Assembly: GCF_042662685.1 (NCBI RefSeq)
Contig: NZ_JBHSYO010000015.1
Coordinates: forward strand, 124,001 to 188,000
DNA: 64,000 nt
Reading direction: 5' to 3'
Source of the DNA: Pseudobowmanella zhangzhouensis
GTDB lineage: Bacteria > Pseudomonadota > Gammaproteobacteria > Enterobacterales > Alteromonadaceae
Within the stretch, counting starts at the first letter, position 1. Each line of letters begins with the position of its first letter. The position numbers were made by a program, and so were the translations under genes. Below, in pieces: positions 17,330 to 24,250 of this stretch. The notes under the pieces were generated by a model. The model searched no databases and was not told the DNA's origin. It worked only from the letters and a program-made list of their open reading frames with translations.

Positions 17330-18990
17330 TCAGTGTTGAACAATTAATCGAGAGCATCGAGAAACATCTCACTGCACTCGGGACATTGGATATTGTTGCC
17401 GAACAAGATCTGATACAACCGAGAATCGCGAATACATTTGATTATCAACCACACGTTGACCTGATCGTAAGTGTTTATAAAGAGACGCAGATTCCACCTT
17501 TATTAAAGCTGGCGAATGAGCATGATTGCATACTTGTACCAGCCAGTTCAGGACAGAACTGGGGCTATGGAACAATTCCTGTCATCCCCGGTGGCCGAAG
17601 GGTCATTTTACTCAGCTTGATCAATCTAAAAGACATTCAATTTGTTGATAAGAGCCTTGGTATTGTCTCAATTGAACCTGGCGTTACGCAGCAAGACTTG
17701 TATGACTTTCTGCAAAAAGAACAAAGCCCGTTTATGGTACCAGTCACAGGTGCAGGCCCCACCTGTTGTATCCTGTCCAACGCTCTGGAAAGGGGTTATG
17801 GAATTACACCGATAGCATCACACTTTGATTCTGTACTCGAAATAGAGGGGTATTTACCCAATCCAGAGTGGTGCGAAGAAAAATGGCAGTCCACATTATT
17901 AGGCAGCGATCAGAGTATTAATGTTGCTTGTGCCAATAACTCCGTAGCACATAGTTTTAGATACGGGGTGGGACCATTTTGGGATGGCATATTCACACAA
18001 AGTAATTTAATCGTCTGCACGCGTATGAGTATTAAATTGGCTGAGCGCCCTGAGGGTTTTATGCCTTTTTATATTCGCCTTTCAGATGAAAGTGATTTCC
18101 AACAGGCCTGTGATTTTATCAAAGAAGCATTGAGACTTTACGGGGCAAATATTGGCGCGATTAATTTTATGGACAAACGTCGTTTAGTGGCAATGGTCTC
18201 TGAAAATCCCAATTTGTCCGCCGATGCAAAACTTATGTCTGAAGAACAGGTTAATAAGTTGGCCAAGCAGAATCGTCTGCCTGAGTGGTTAATTGTTGGC
18301 GCTGTTTATGGCGATCAAAAGACCGTTCATGCCGTTAAATCTGGAATCAAAGCTCTGGCGGAAGGACTCCCTCGCCCCCTGTGCCTCAGCATCAAATTAG
18401 CAGATTTTATTGAGTTAACTCTTGAGAATATGTCGCGAATTTGGCTTATCAAAAGCATGCTGGCCCGTTACTTGCGGGACATTAAGATGCTACAAAAGTC
18501 TCTTGAGATCATGATAGGTAAACCTAACCAGATAGCCCTAAAGCTGCCCTATTGGTGGAACCGCGCAATAAGACCAGACAGCACAGAGCAGCCACTCAAT
18601 CCATCCCGTGACCAGTGTGGGCTGCTTTGGTATGCACCATTAGTTAAAATGGATTCAACCAGCATGGCTGAATTTGTGACCTTTGTCCGCGAGACGATGA
18701 ACGAACACCAGTTGGATCCATTTATCACTTTTACCTGCTTGAAGCATGGCTCTCTGGACTCGACGATTCCGATTTTATTCGACCTCAACGACTCTGCTAT
18801 GACGCAGCGTGCAAATGCGTGTTTGAATGCGCTTTATGAGCGAGGGTTGAAGAAAGGATATTTACCCTATCGTCTCAATGTTGTTCAGCAGAATGAGAGC
18901 AAAAAGTCGAGCGTAAATCATAAAATGGCAACGGCGATAAAAAACGTCATTGACCCTAACAACATCCTTGCACCGGGCCGCTACATTTAG
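17326..18990 (+). CDS. FAD-binding oxidoreductase (VAO/p-cresol methylhydroxylase-like)
   Basis: The 554-residue protein has a PCMH-type FAD domain. PASSGQNWGYGTIPVIPGG is the FAD pyrophosphate-binding region, and SIEPGVTQQDLYDFL and RYGVGPFWDG are typical of vanillyl-alcohol-oxidase relatives. A substrate-binding domain follows, and the protein ends IDPNNILAPGRYI, the usual C-terminus of this family. I chose ATG 17326 because it overlaps the acyltransferase stop (ATGA); a longer frame opening at 17137 lies inside that gene. Coupling to the acyltransferase suggests a two-step modification of an acylated compound, possibly made with the acyl-CoA ligase and decarboxylase at 12496-15308. Confidence 0.85.
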   Translation: MISVEQLIESIEKHLTALGTLDIVAEQDLIQPRIANTFDYQPHVDLIVSVYKETQIPPLLKLANEHDCILVPASSGQNWGYGTIPVIPGGRRVILLSLINLKDIQFVDKSLGIVSIEPGVTQQDLYDFLQKEQSPFMVPVTGAGPTCCILSNALERGYGITPIASHFDSVLEIEGYLPNPEWCEEKWQSTLLGSDQSINVACANNSVAHSFRYGVGPFWDGIFTQSNLIVCTRMSIKLAERPEGFMPFYIRLSDESDFQQACDFIKEALRLYGANIGAINFMDKRRLVAMVSENPNLSADAKLMSEEQVNKLAKQNRLPEWLIVGAVYGDQKTVHAVKSGIKALAEGLPRPLCLSIKLADFIELTLENMSRIWLIKSMLARYLRDIKMLQKSLEIMIGKPNQIALKLPYWWNRAIRPDSTEQPLNPSRDQCGLLWYAPLVKMDSTSMAEFVTFVRETMNEHQLDPFITFTCLKHGSLDSTIPILFDLNDSAMTQRANACLNALYERGLKKGYLPYRLNVVQQNESKKSSVNHKMATAIKNVIDPNNILAPGRYI

Positions 18991-19011
18991 TCATCACGTT
19001 TAATAGAGATA

Positions 19012-19039
19012 AAAAAGGCGTCCTCTTGGACGCCTTTTT
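19012..19039. terminator. Bidirectional terminator between FAD oxidase and second PEP-CTERM gene
   Basis: A perfect 12-bp stem (AAAAAGGCGTCC/GGACGCCTTTTT) with a TCTT loop gives U-runs on both strands. It can serve both converging genes. Confidence 0.9.
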
Positions 19040-19055
19040 GGTATTACGTTTTACA

Positions 19056-19835
19056 TTATGACTTACGACGCAGAGCACCGAAGCCAAGCAATCCAAGACC
19101 AATCACGGCTAACGTACCTGGTTCAGACACAGGACGGGCGAAGATGGCAAATGAAAGCGACGCATCGTTCTGGGTATTCTCCAATGTAGTAAAGCCTGTG
19201 CAACCTGCAGCCGCGCCAGCAGCAGCACATTGTGCGTTACTCAGTGGACCAAATCCTTCAGGTTGAATAACTACAGTGTAGATATAACCATCAACGATAA
19301 ACTGGTCGACTAACGATGCCGCATCGATAACAAAAATATCATCGCATCGTGATACTGAGCCAGCGATACAATTATTGATGTCATCTTCATTGTAAGTTTC
19401 TGTGAACTCAACCATAAAGGTTGTCGTCAATTCAACCATCTCACCACCGACTGGATTGAACTGCGTTAACGTCAAAGTTGAGCTGATGCTTGCATCTGTC
19501 AAAGTGGCAAATGTATTAGAGATGCTGTTATTCCAGTGAGTAATTTCACCTGATGGAACAAATGCACCATTCGTCATTACATTTCCCGACGCATCGGTTA
19601 AATCCAACGTAATAGCACTGCGATTTTTTGGGTCGGCTTCAAAACTACCGCCTGTAGCTCCCCAGCTTAATTCGTAGTCAGAAACGACTTGCGTGCCGCC
19701 ACCTGATGTGAAATTCGCACCAATGATGGTGGTGTCAACTGAGTAGGTCCATTCTGTGATTAGTTCTGCATTAGCAGACGCTGTGCCTAGTGCAGCCACG
19801 GCGAAGATGGCTGACTTTAAAACTGAATGTTTCAT
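19056..19835 (-). CDS. THxN family PEP-CTERM protein, second copy (SEP variant)
   Basis: A 259-residue paralogue of the protein at 15523. It has a signal peptide (residues 1-23, ending SANA), the internal THxN motif (ITHWNN), CDDIFV, PLSNAQCAAAG and the C-terminal tail VSEPGTLAVIGLGLLGFG followed by RRKS. The sorting motif is SEP rather than PEP; E-P and the hydrophobic and basic parts are kept, so it is probably still an exosortase substrate. It has its own sigma-54 promoter and upstream box on the minus strand. The four shared Cys (two in the CxxG/CDD region, two in the NAQC/AAGC region) suggest disulfides in both paralogues. Confidence 0.91.
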   Translation of the reverse strand: MKHSVLKSAIFAVAALGTASANAELITEWTYSVDTTIIGANFTSGGGTQVVSDYELSWGATGGSFEADPKNRSAITLDLTDASGNVMTNGAFVPSGEITHWNNSISNTFATLTDASISSTLTLTQFNPVGGEMVELTTTFMVEFTETYNEDDINNCIAGSVSRCDDIFVIDAASLVDQFIVDGYIYTVVIQPEGFGPLSNAQCAAAGAAAGCTGFTTLENTQNDASLSFAIFARPVSEPGTLAVIGLGLLGFGALRRKS

Positions 19836-19920
19836 CTTTTAGCTCCTTAAAAGTTGTAAACAATCGCTACAAAGTACTACGTGCCGTGGGGCTCTTGAAA
19901 ACGATGGCTAATTTTTATTC

Positions 19921-19937
19921 AAGCATTGTTCATGCCA
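19921..19937 (-). promoter_or_regulatory. Sigma-54 (-24/-12) promoter of the second PEP-CTERM gene
   Basis: Read on the minus strand, TGGCATGAACAATGCTT has GG and GC 12 bases apart, as in TGGCAC-N5-TTGCW. It lies 85 bases upstream of the ATG at 19835. A partial copy (TGGCATGAAGAATGG) lies 15 bases further upstream but lacks the GC of the -12 element. Confidence 0.7.
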
Positions 19938-19988
19938 TTCTTCATGCCATTGAATTTTAAGACAATTTTTAAGTTAAACTTTCAGCCC

Positions 19989-20005
19989 TGTAAAAAAAAA
20001 TGACA
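19989..20005 (-). promoter_or_regulatory. Putative PrsR enhancer box 2
   Basis: On the minus strand this reads TGTCATTTTTTTTTACA, 17 bases long and 51 bases upstream of the -24 element at 19937. It is nearly identical to box 1 (15391-15407). Just upstream, a further inverted pair TGACAG...CTGTCA (20001-20021) partly overlaps it. Confidence 0.6.
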
Positions 20006-20036
20006 GTTTTATTGCCTGTCAGTTTAGTTAAAACAA

Positions 20037-20061
20037 AAAAAGCCGGACAAACCGGCTTTTT
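20037..20061. terminator. Terminator downstream of the nucleotide-sugar dehydrogenase gene
   Basis: A 10-bp perfect stem (AAAAAGCCGG/CCGGCTTTTT) with a 5-base loop lies 19 bases after the stop codon of the minus-strand dehydrogenase. It insulates the second PEP-CTERM promoter from read-through. Confidence 0.88.
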
Positions 20062-20080
20062 CAATGCGTTGATAATCACG

Positions 20081-21355
20081 TTACAAGCGAATATCCGCAA
20101 TAGATTTGTCCAGAATATACTTCAGGTCATAGATAACGCGGTTACTTTTACACAGGCTAACAATCGCATCTGAGTTCATCTCACGGAACTGCTTGTGCGC
20201 GACTGCACAAATCACCGCGTCGTATTTACCCACTTCCGGCTTATCAACCAGAGATAGTCCATATTCATGCTGTACTTCCGCGTCGTCCGCCCATGGATCA
20301 TAAATATCCAGATTGACATGATAGTGCTGAAGCTCGCTGGCAATATCTACCACTTTTGTATTGCGAATATCAGGGCAGTTTTCCTTGAAGGTAATCCCCA
20401 TCAACAACACGTTTGCACCATTTACCATGATTTTCTTATTTAACATGGTCTTGACGAGTTGACTGACTACATAGCTGCCCATGTTGTCGTTGATTCTTCG
20501 GCCAGCAAGAATAACCTGAGGATGATGTCCCAATTCTTCCGCTTTATGGGTCAGATAATATGGATCAACACCGATACAATGCCCTCCTACTAAGCCAGGA
20601 CGGAAAGGCAGGAAATTCCACTTGCTGCCCGCAGCCAGCAACACTTCTTCGGTATCAATGCCAACCTTATCAAAAATCATTGCTAGCTCATTAATAAGCG
20701 CAATATTCAAATCACGTTGTGTGTTCTCAATGACCTTAGCAGCCTCGGCAACTTTGATGGATGAAGCTTTGTGTGTACCGGCGGTAATAATGCTGCGATA
20801 TACAGCATCTACAACGTCACCGATTTCCGGCGTTGAGCCAGAAGTTACTTTGATAATCGTTTCTACACGGTGTTCTTTATCGCCGGGGTTAATTCGCTCC
20901 GGGCTATAGCCTGCGTAAAAATCCTGGTTAAACTTCAGACCTGAACCTGCTTCGAGGCGGGGAATACAGACCTCTTCAGTTGCACCTGGATAAACAGTTG
21001 ACTCATACACCACGATGTCACCCGCTTTAATCACTTTAGACAGTGAATCACTGGCTTTTTCGAGCGGCGTCAGGTCAGGTTGCTTGTTTTTGTCGATGGG
21101 AGTCGGCACCGTGACAATATAAAAGTTCGCTTCTTCCAAATCACTCAACGTGTGTGTGAAACTCAAATTTTCTGAAGACATAAGTTCTTCTGGGCTAACT
21201 TCAAGTGTGTGGTCCTGACCTTGATTAAGCTCAGAGACCCGTGCCTGGTTTATGTCGAATCCGATGGTTGGATATTTACGGCCAAATGCCACCGCTAGTG
21301 GCAAACCCACATATCCCAAACCGATAACTGCAATACGGATATCTTTCAACTCCAT
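20081..21355 (-). CDS. tviB: UDP-N-acetylhexosamine C-6 dehydrogenase, TviB type
   Basis: A 424-residue nucleotide-sugar dehydrogenase. VIGLGYVGLPLA near the N-terminus binds NAD, GYSPERINPGD and VIENTQRDLNIALINE are family-wide motifs, and GGHCIGVDPYYLTHK holds the catalytic cysteine. Overall it resembles TviB/WbpO, which oxidises UDP-GlcNAc or UDP-GalNAc to the uronic acid. It supplies acidic sugars for the EPS and fits with the amidotransferase and heparinase-like genes. I prefer ATG 21355; a GTG at 21364 is an alternative. It is monocistronic and divergent from the protease gene across 76 bases. Confidence 0.92.
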   Translation of the reverse strand: MELKDIRIAVIGLGYVGLPLAVAFGRKYPTIGFDINQARVSELNQGQDHTLEVSPEELMSSENLSFTHTLSDLEEANFYIVTVPTPIDKNKQPDLTPLEKASDSLSKVIKAGDIVVYESTVYPGATEEVCIPRLEAGSGLKFNQDFYAGYSPERINPGDKEHRVETIIKVTSGSTPEIGDVVDAVYRSIITAGTHKASSIKVAEAAKVIENTQRDLNIALINELAMIFDKVGIDTEEVLLAAGSKWNFLPFRPGLVGGHCIGVDPYYLTHKAEELGHHPQVILAGRRINDNMGSYVVSQLVKTMLNKKIMVNGANVLLMGITFKENCPDIRNTKVVDIASELQHYHVNLDIYDPWADDAEVQHEYGLSLVDKPEVGKYDAVICAVAHKQFREMNSDAIVSLCKSNRVIYDLKYILDKSIADIRL

Positions 21356-21431
21356 TTCAATCACTCACTCTGCTAGTATTTTGTCTAGATTTTATTTGGT
21401 ACTCATTATCACCATTTTCAGGGAAATGAAC

Positions 21432-22202
21432 ATGCGTGTAGCCTTTATTTTTAAAATTCTAAGCCTTTTCTGCTTGTTCTTGTCTCAGGTTGTGTCTGCA
21501 CATGACCTTGTTGATGGGGCTAAAAAGCTTAAATCTTCGGTAGTTGGGATCGGTACTTTTGATCCCCTCAGAGCACCCGTTAATAAATTAGTCGGCACCG
21601 GTTTTTCTATTGGCAACGGCTATTACATTGCGACTAATCATCATGTAATAGAAATCGACATGAATGAATCATCCAATGAAAGACTGGTTGTGTTTTGGGG
21701 CGAAGGAAATAAACCGCAAATTTTGGATGCTGAATTAGTGGTAACCGACCCTGCGCATGACCTTGCCATTCTTCGGATAGAGAGGCCAATCCCTCCTTTA
21801 CCTTTAAGTAAAGCGGAGCGGTTAGCTGATGGCAGCCATGTTGCATTTACCGGTTTCCCGCTGGGCGCAGTTTTAGGATTATACCCAGCCACTCATAGTG
21901 GATTTATTGCGGCATATACGCCTGTTGCTAACCCCAGCAATAATGCATCCCAATTGAGTCAAGAAATGTTGCGAAGACTGAGAGACCCATTTTTTATCTA
22001 TCAACTCGACGCAACCGCTTATCCGGGCAATAGTGGCAGTCCGGTGCTTGATTTAAACAACATGGAAGTAATTGGTGTTTTAAACAAAGTGTTTGTAAAG
22101 CAAACAAAAGAATCTGCTATTTCTGATCCATCTGGGATCAGTTATGCTGTGCCAATATCGTTTCTGATTGACTTGTACAAAACCATCAAAGTAGAACAAT
22201 AA
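21432..22202 (+). CDS. Exported trypsin-like serine protease
   Basis: The 256-residue protein has a signal peptide (residues 1 to about 23, ending VVSA). Its S1/HtrA-type protease domain has all three catalytic residues in context: His in YIATNHHVIE, Asp in DPAHDLAILRI and Ser in YPGNSGSPVLD. There is no PDZ domain, so it is shorter than DegP/DegS. Start 21432 is preferred because GGGA lies 7-8 bases upstream; ATG 21426 also exists. It sits between the dehydrogenase and the Tat-protein operon, which suggests a role in processing exported EPS or PEP-CTERM proteins, but this is positional inference only. Confidence 0.86.
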   Translation: MRVAFIFKILSLFCLFLSQVVSAHDLVDGAKKLKSSVVGIGTFDPLRAPVNKLVGTGFSIGNGYYIATNHHVIEIDMNESSNERLVVFWGEGNKPQILDAELVVTDPAHDLAILRIERPIPPLPLSKAERLADGSHVAFTGFPLGAVLGLYPATHSGFIAAYTPVANPSNNASQLSQEMLRRLRDPFFIYQLDATAYPGNSGSPVLDLNNMEVIGVLNKVFVKQTKESAISDPSGISYAVPISFLIDLYKTIKVEQ

Positions 22203-22212
22203 CCCGAACAAG

Positions 22213-22229
22213 TGTCGAAAACGTTTACA
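22213..22229 (+). promoter_or_regulatory. Putative PrsR enhancer box 3
   Basis: TGTCGAAAACGTTTACA, 17 bases, lies 50 bases upstream of the -24 element of the Tat-protein operon. It is the most palindromic of the three boxes (TGT...AAAACGTTT...ACA) and keeps the YGTCR start and TTTACA end of boxes 1 and 2. Confidence 0.6.
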
Positions 22230-22279
22230 ACCAGAACGATGCATGCAAAAAAATCCATATAATACAACGTGTTAATATT

Positions 22280-22295
22280 GGGCACATTTCTTGCT
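22280..22295 (+). promoter_or_regulatory. Sigma-54 (-24/-12) promoter of the Tat protein/HprK-like/prsKR run
   Basis: GGGCACATTTCTTGCT matches the sigma-54 consensus except for the first base, with GG and GC 12 bases apart and a perfect TTGCT at -12. It lies 61 bases before the ATG of the Tat-exported protein. No other promoter-sized gap exists before the end of prsR, so it may drive six genes. Confidence 0.75.
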
Positions 22296-22356
22296 TTTTC
22301 GTTCTTAGTTTGAGGTTTTTACATTTTGACTAACCGTAGTCAAAGGAGCATTTAAA

Positions 22357-23163
22357 ATGAAGGACAATTCTGCCAATCAATCTTCGCAGGCAAATGCGAA
22401 GGTGAACCCTACACAGACTCGCAGACGCTTTTTGCTGGGCACTGGTGCGCTGGCAGCATCTTCGTTAATCAGTAAATCGGTGTTTGCGCAATCAACCACT
22501 AACAATTGCCTTATTTCCGGTTTTACCTCTGTTGCTCCTTCTGGCACAACGGATGGCAACGTGGCATGTAACGGTTTTAGCCATGGTGCATGGAAAACGC
22601 CTTATGTTGGTAACCCGGCTAGTAACCCAGGTGCTGACGGCAACCTGCGCCAATGGATCATGGCTGGTGAAGGTTTTGGTACAATGATGGCGAGCAACAG
22701 TTCTGCCACATTGTTTTCATCATCTATGAATCACGGATTCATGCCAGAGGCGCCGCAACAGGGTGTAAACTTTAATGGTAACGCCACTCATTTCAGCGGC
22801 TGGCAATCCATGTACAACGACGCCATGGGTAACGGTGCTCAGGTGACCAAATTTGGTGACATCTTTAAACGTGGTCCTGTCGACCAAACGCTATATTCAG
22901 TGTTAGTCAACAATCAGGGCAGCATGGACTTCGATGCTGCGGCTGCATTCTTGACAGCCTGCTACATGATGGCGCAAGGCACCTATCGTTTGGATTTGTT
23001 TATCCATCCGCTGGATATCATTGATCTGCACATGTATGCCTACGATTATCCCAGTGGTGGCGCGGTAATGACGACCCAGGGTGGTATCGAAATCACCACG
23101 CCATCAGCAACAGACATCACTACATTTTTCTATCAGTTACAACACGCTAACGCTGTACAATAG
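22357..23163 (+). CDS. Tat-exported protein of unknown function, first gene of the HPr-rel-A cassette
   Basis: A 268-residue protein with a Tat signal: TRRRFLLGTGALAASS (residues 21-36) followed by a cleavage-type SVFAQ. An AAAGGAG ribosome site precedes the ATG. I do not recognise the family. CNGFSHGAWKTP near residue 71 and a later AAAAFLTACYMMAQG loosely recall the GFWKNH...LLxAxxNA pattern seen in some surface proteins. There is no C-terminal anchor or PEP-CTERM tail. Tat export implies folding, and possibly modification, in the cytoplasm before transport. The PqqD-like protein, kinase and nucleotidyltransferase follow within 5 bases or with overlaps, so this protein is the best candidate for their target. 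Confidence 0.72.
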   Translation: MKDNSANQSSQANAKVNPTQTRRRFLLGTGALAASSLISKSVFAQSTTNNCLISGFTSVAPSGTTDGNVACNGFSHGAWKTPYVGNPASNPGADGNLRQWIMAGEGFGTMMASNSSATLFSSSMNHGFMPEAPQQGVNFNGNATHFSGWQSMYNDAMGNGAQVTKFGDIFKRGPVDQTLYSVLVNNQGSMDFDAAAAFLTACYMMAQGTYRLDLFIHPLDIIDLHMYAYDYPSGGAVMTTQGGIEITTPSATDITTFFYQLQHANAVQ

Positions 23164-23168
23164 AATTG

Positions 23169-23393
23169 ATGTATCAGGCCAGGGAGCTCCCGCGTCATAT
23201 GTCGACATTGACGACAATAGACGGGGAGCTTTTGATTTTTAACAGCCAACTCAACAAAACATCGTTGATTTCCGCCGAGCTCAACGAAGTACTCAATAAT
23301 CTGCAAGAAGCAAGCGAAGAACTTGACACTGAGACATTCAATCTCGCAATATCAGAGCTGACCAAGCAAGGATTAGTGATAAGTACCACATGA
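23169..23393 (+). CDS. PqqD-like small protein (HPr-rel-A system)
   Basis: A 74-residue protein with a PqqD-like pattern: ELLIFNSQLNKTSLIS matches the early beta-strands of this fold and is followed by an Asn/Leu-rich helix and a C-terminal ISELTKQGLV helix. PqqD-type domains bind leader peptides and present them to modifying enzymes. The small size and the position directly before an HprK-related kinase match the HPr-rel-A PqqD family (TIGR04353-like). ATG 23169 is my choice; TTG 23166 precedes it, and ATG 23199 with AGGGAG upstream would give a 64-residue product. The stop overlaps the kinase ATG (ATGA). Confidence 0.72.
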   Translation: MYQARELPRHMSTLTTIDGELLIFNSQLNKTSLISAELNEVLNNLQEASEELDTETFNLAISELTKQGLVISTT

Positions 23394-24250
23394 CCAGGGA
23401 CCATGAAGCATTTGTGACTTATCGGGCAGGTCGCTTCAATTTTCGATTATTTACCTCCATAAGCAGACTCAAAGAAACCGTTTCACAAATTTACGCTCCG
23501 CTCGATCCAGACAATATCGTTGATTTTGAGATAGCTGTTCAGCCACAGCGCTGGTATCGCCCTCAGGTAACATTTAAGTTTCAGCAAACGGAACCATTTC
23601 TGCCACTACCTGCAAATCAGGCGTATCCACTGTTAGAGTGGGGAATGAACTGGTGTGTGACCCAGCATTGTCACCAATATCTCATCATTCATGCAGCCGT
23701 GTTAGAAAAGAATAACAAGGTAATCATTCTTCCTGGTTCACCTGGTTCGGGTAAGAGCACCTTATCTGCTGCACTTTGTTTATTGGATGGCTGGAATCTA
23801 CTATCTGATGAAATGGCACTGGTCGACACTACGAGCGGATTGGTATTTCCTAGCCCACGCCCAATTAGCCTAAAAAATGCATCTATTGATATAGTCAGTC
23901 AGTTTCCCTGTGCGAAGCAAATTACGCCGTCTGTAAAAGACACAACAAAAGGCACCGTGGCTCATTTGGTTGCTCCCTGTCACCGCTCATTTTCAATTGA
24001 TCAAGGCTATCCAGCGGTGGCGGTGGTATTCCCTACCTACACGCCAACGAGCACCTGTAACAGGTTAAATCCCATCACCGTTGGGAATAGCTTTATGCGA
24101 TTGATCGAAAATAGTTTTAATTACCACATTCTTAGGCAAGTCGGTTTCGATGCATTAGGGCAACTGGCAAATGCATGTGGCCACTATACTTACCCTAATA
24201 ATGGGAATTTTTCTGAATCTTTTGCTTTGTTGAATGAGCTAATCCGATGA
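23390..24250 (+). CDS. HprK-related kinase A
   Basis: A 286-residue protein resembling the C-terminal catalytic half of HPr kinase/phosphorylase. ILPGSPGSGKSTLSAAL (about residues 113-129) is the Walker A loop, and GWNLLSDEMALVD the following acidic motif that in HprK lies near the active site. The N-terminal part is unlike the HprK regulatory domain. It fits the HprK-related kinase A family (TIGR04352-like). HPr itself is not in the window, so the target is probably another protein or peptide; related kinases modify lasso peptides. It overlaps both neighbours by 4 bases, so the three genes are tightly coupled. Confidence 0.83.
   Translation: MTRDHEAFVTYRAGRFNFRLFTSISRLKETVSQIYAPLDPDNIVDFEIAVQPQRWYRPQVTFKFQQTEPFLPLPANQAYPLLEWGMNWCVTQHCHQYLIIHAAVLEKNNKVIILPGSPGSGKSTLSAALCLLDGWNLLSDEMALVDTTSGLVFPSPRPISLKNASIDIVSQFPCAKQITPSVKDTTKGTVAHLVAPCHRSFSIDQGYPAVAVVFPTYTPTSTCNRLNPITVGNSFMRLIENSFNYHILRQVGFDALGQLANACGHYTYPNNGNFSESFALLNELIR

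Noticed and set aside
19938..19955. A second sigma-54 promoter upstream of the second PEP-CTERM gene
   Set aside because: TGGCATGAAGAATGG has GG at -24 but GG instead of GC at -12, so it lacks a required element. It looks like a partial duplication of the real site.
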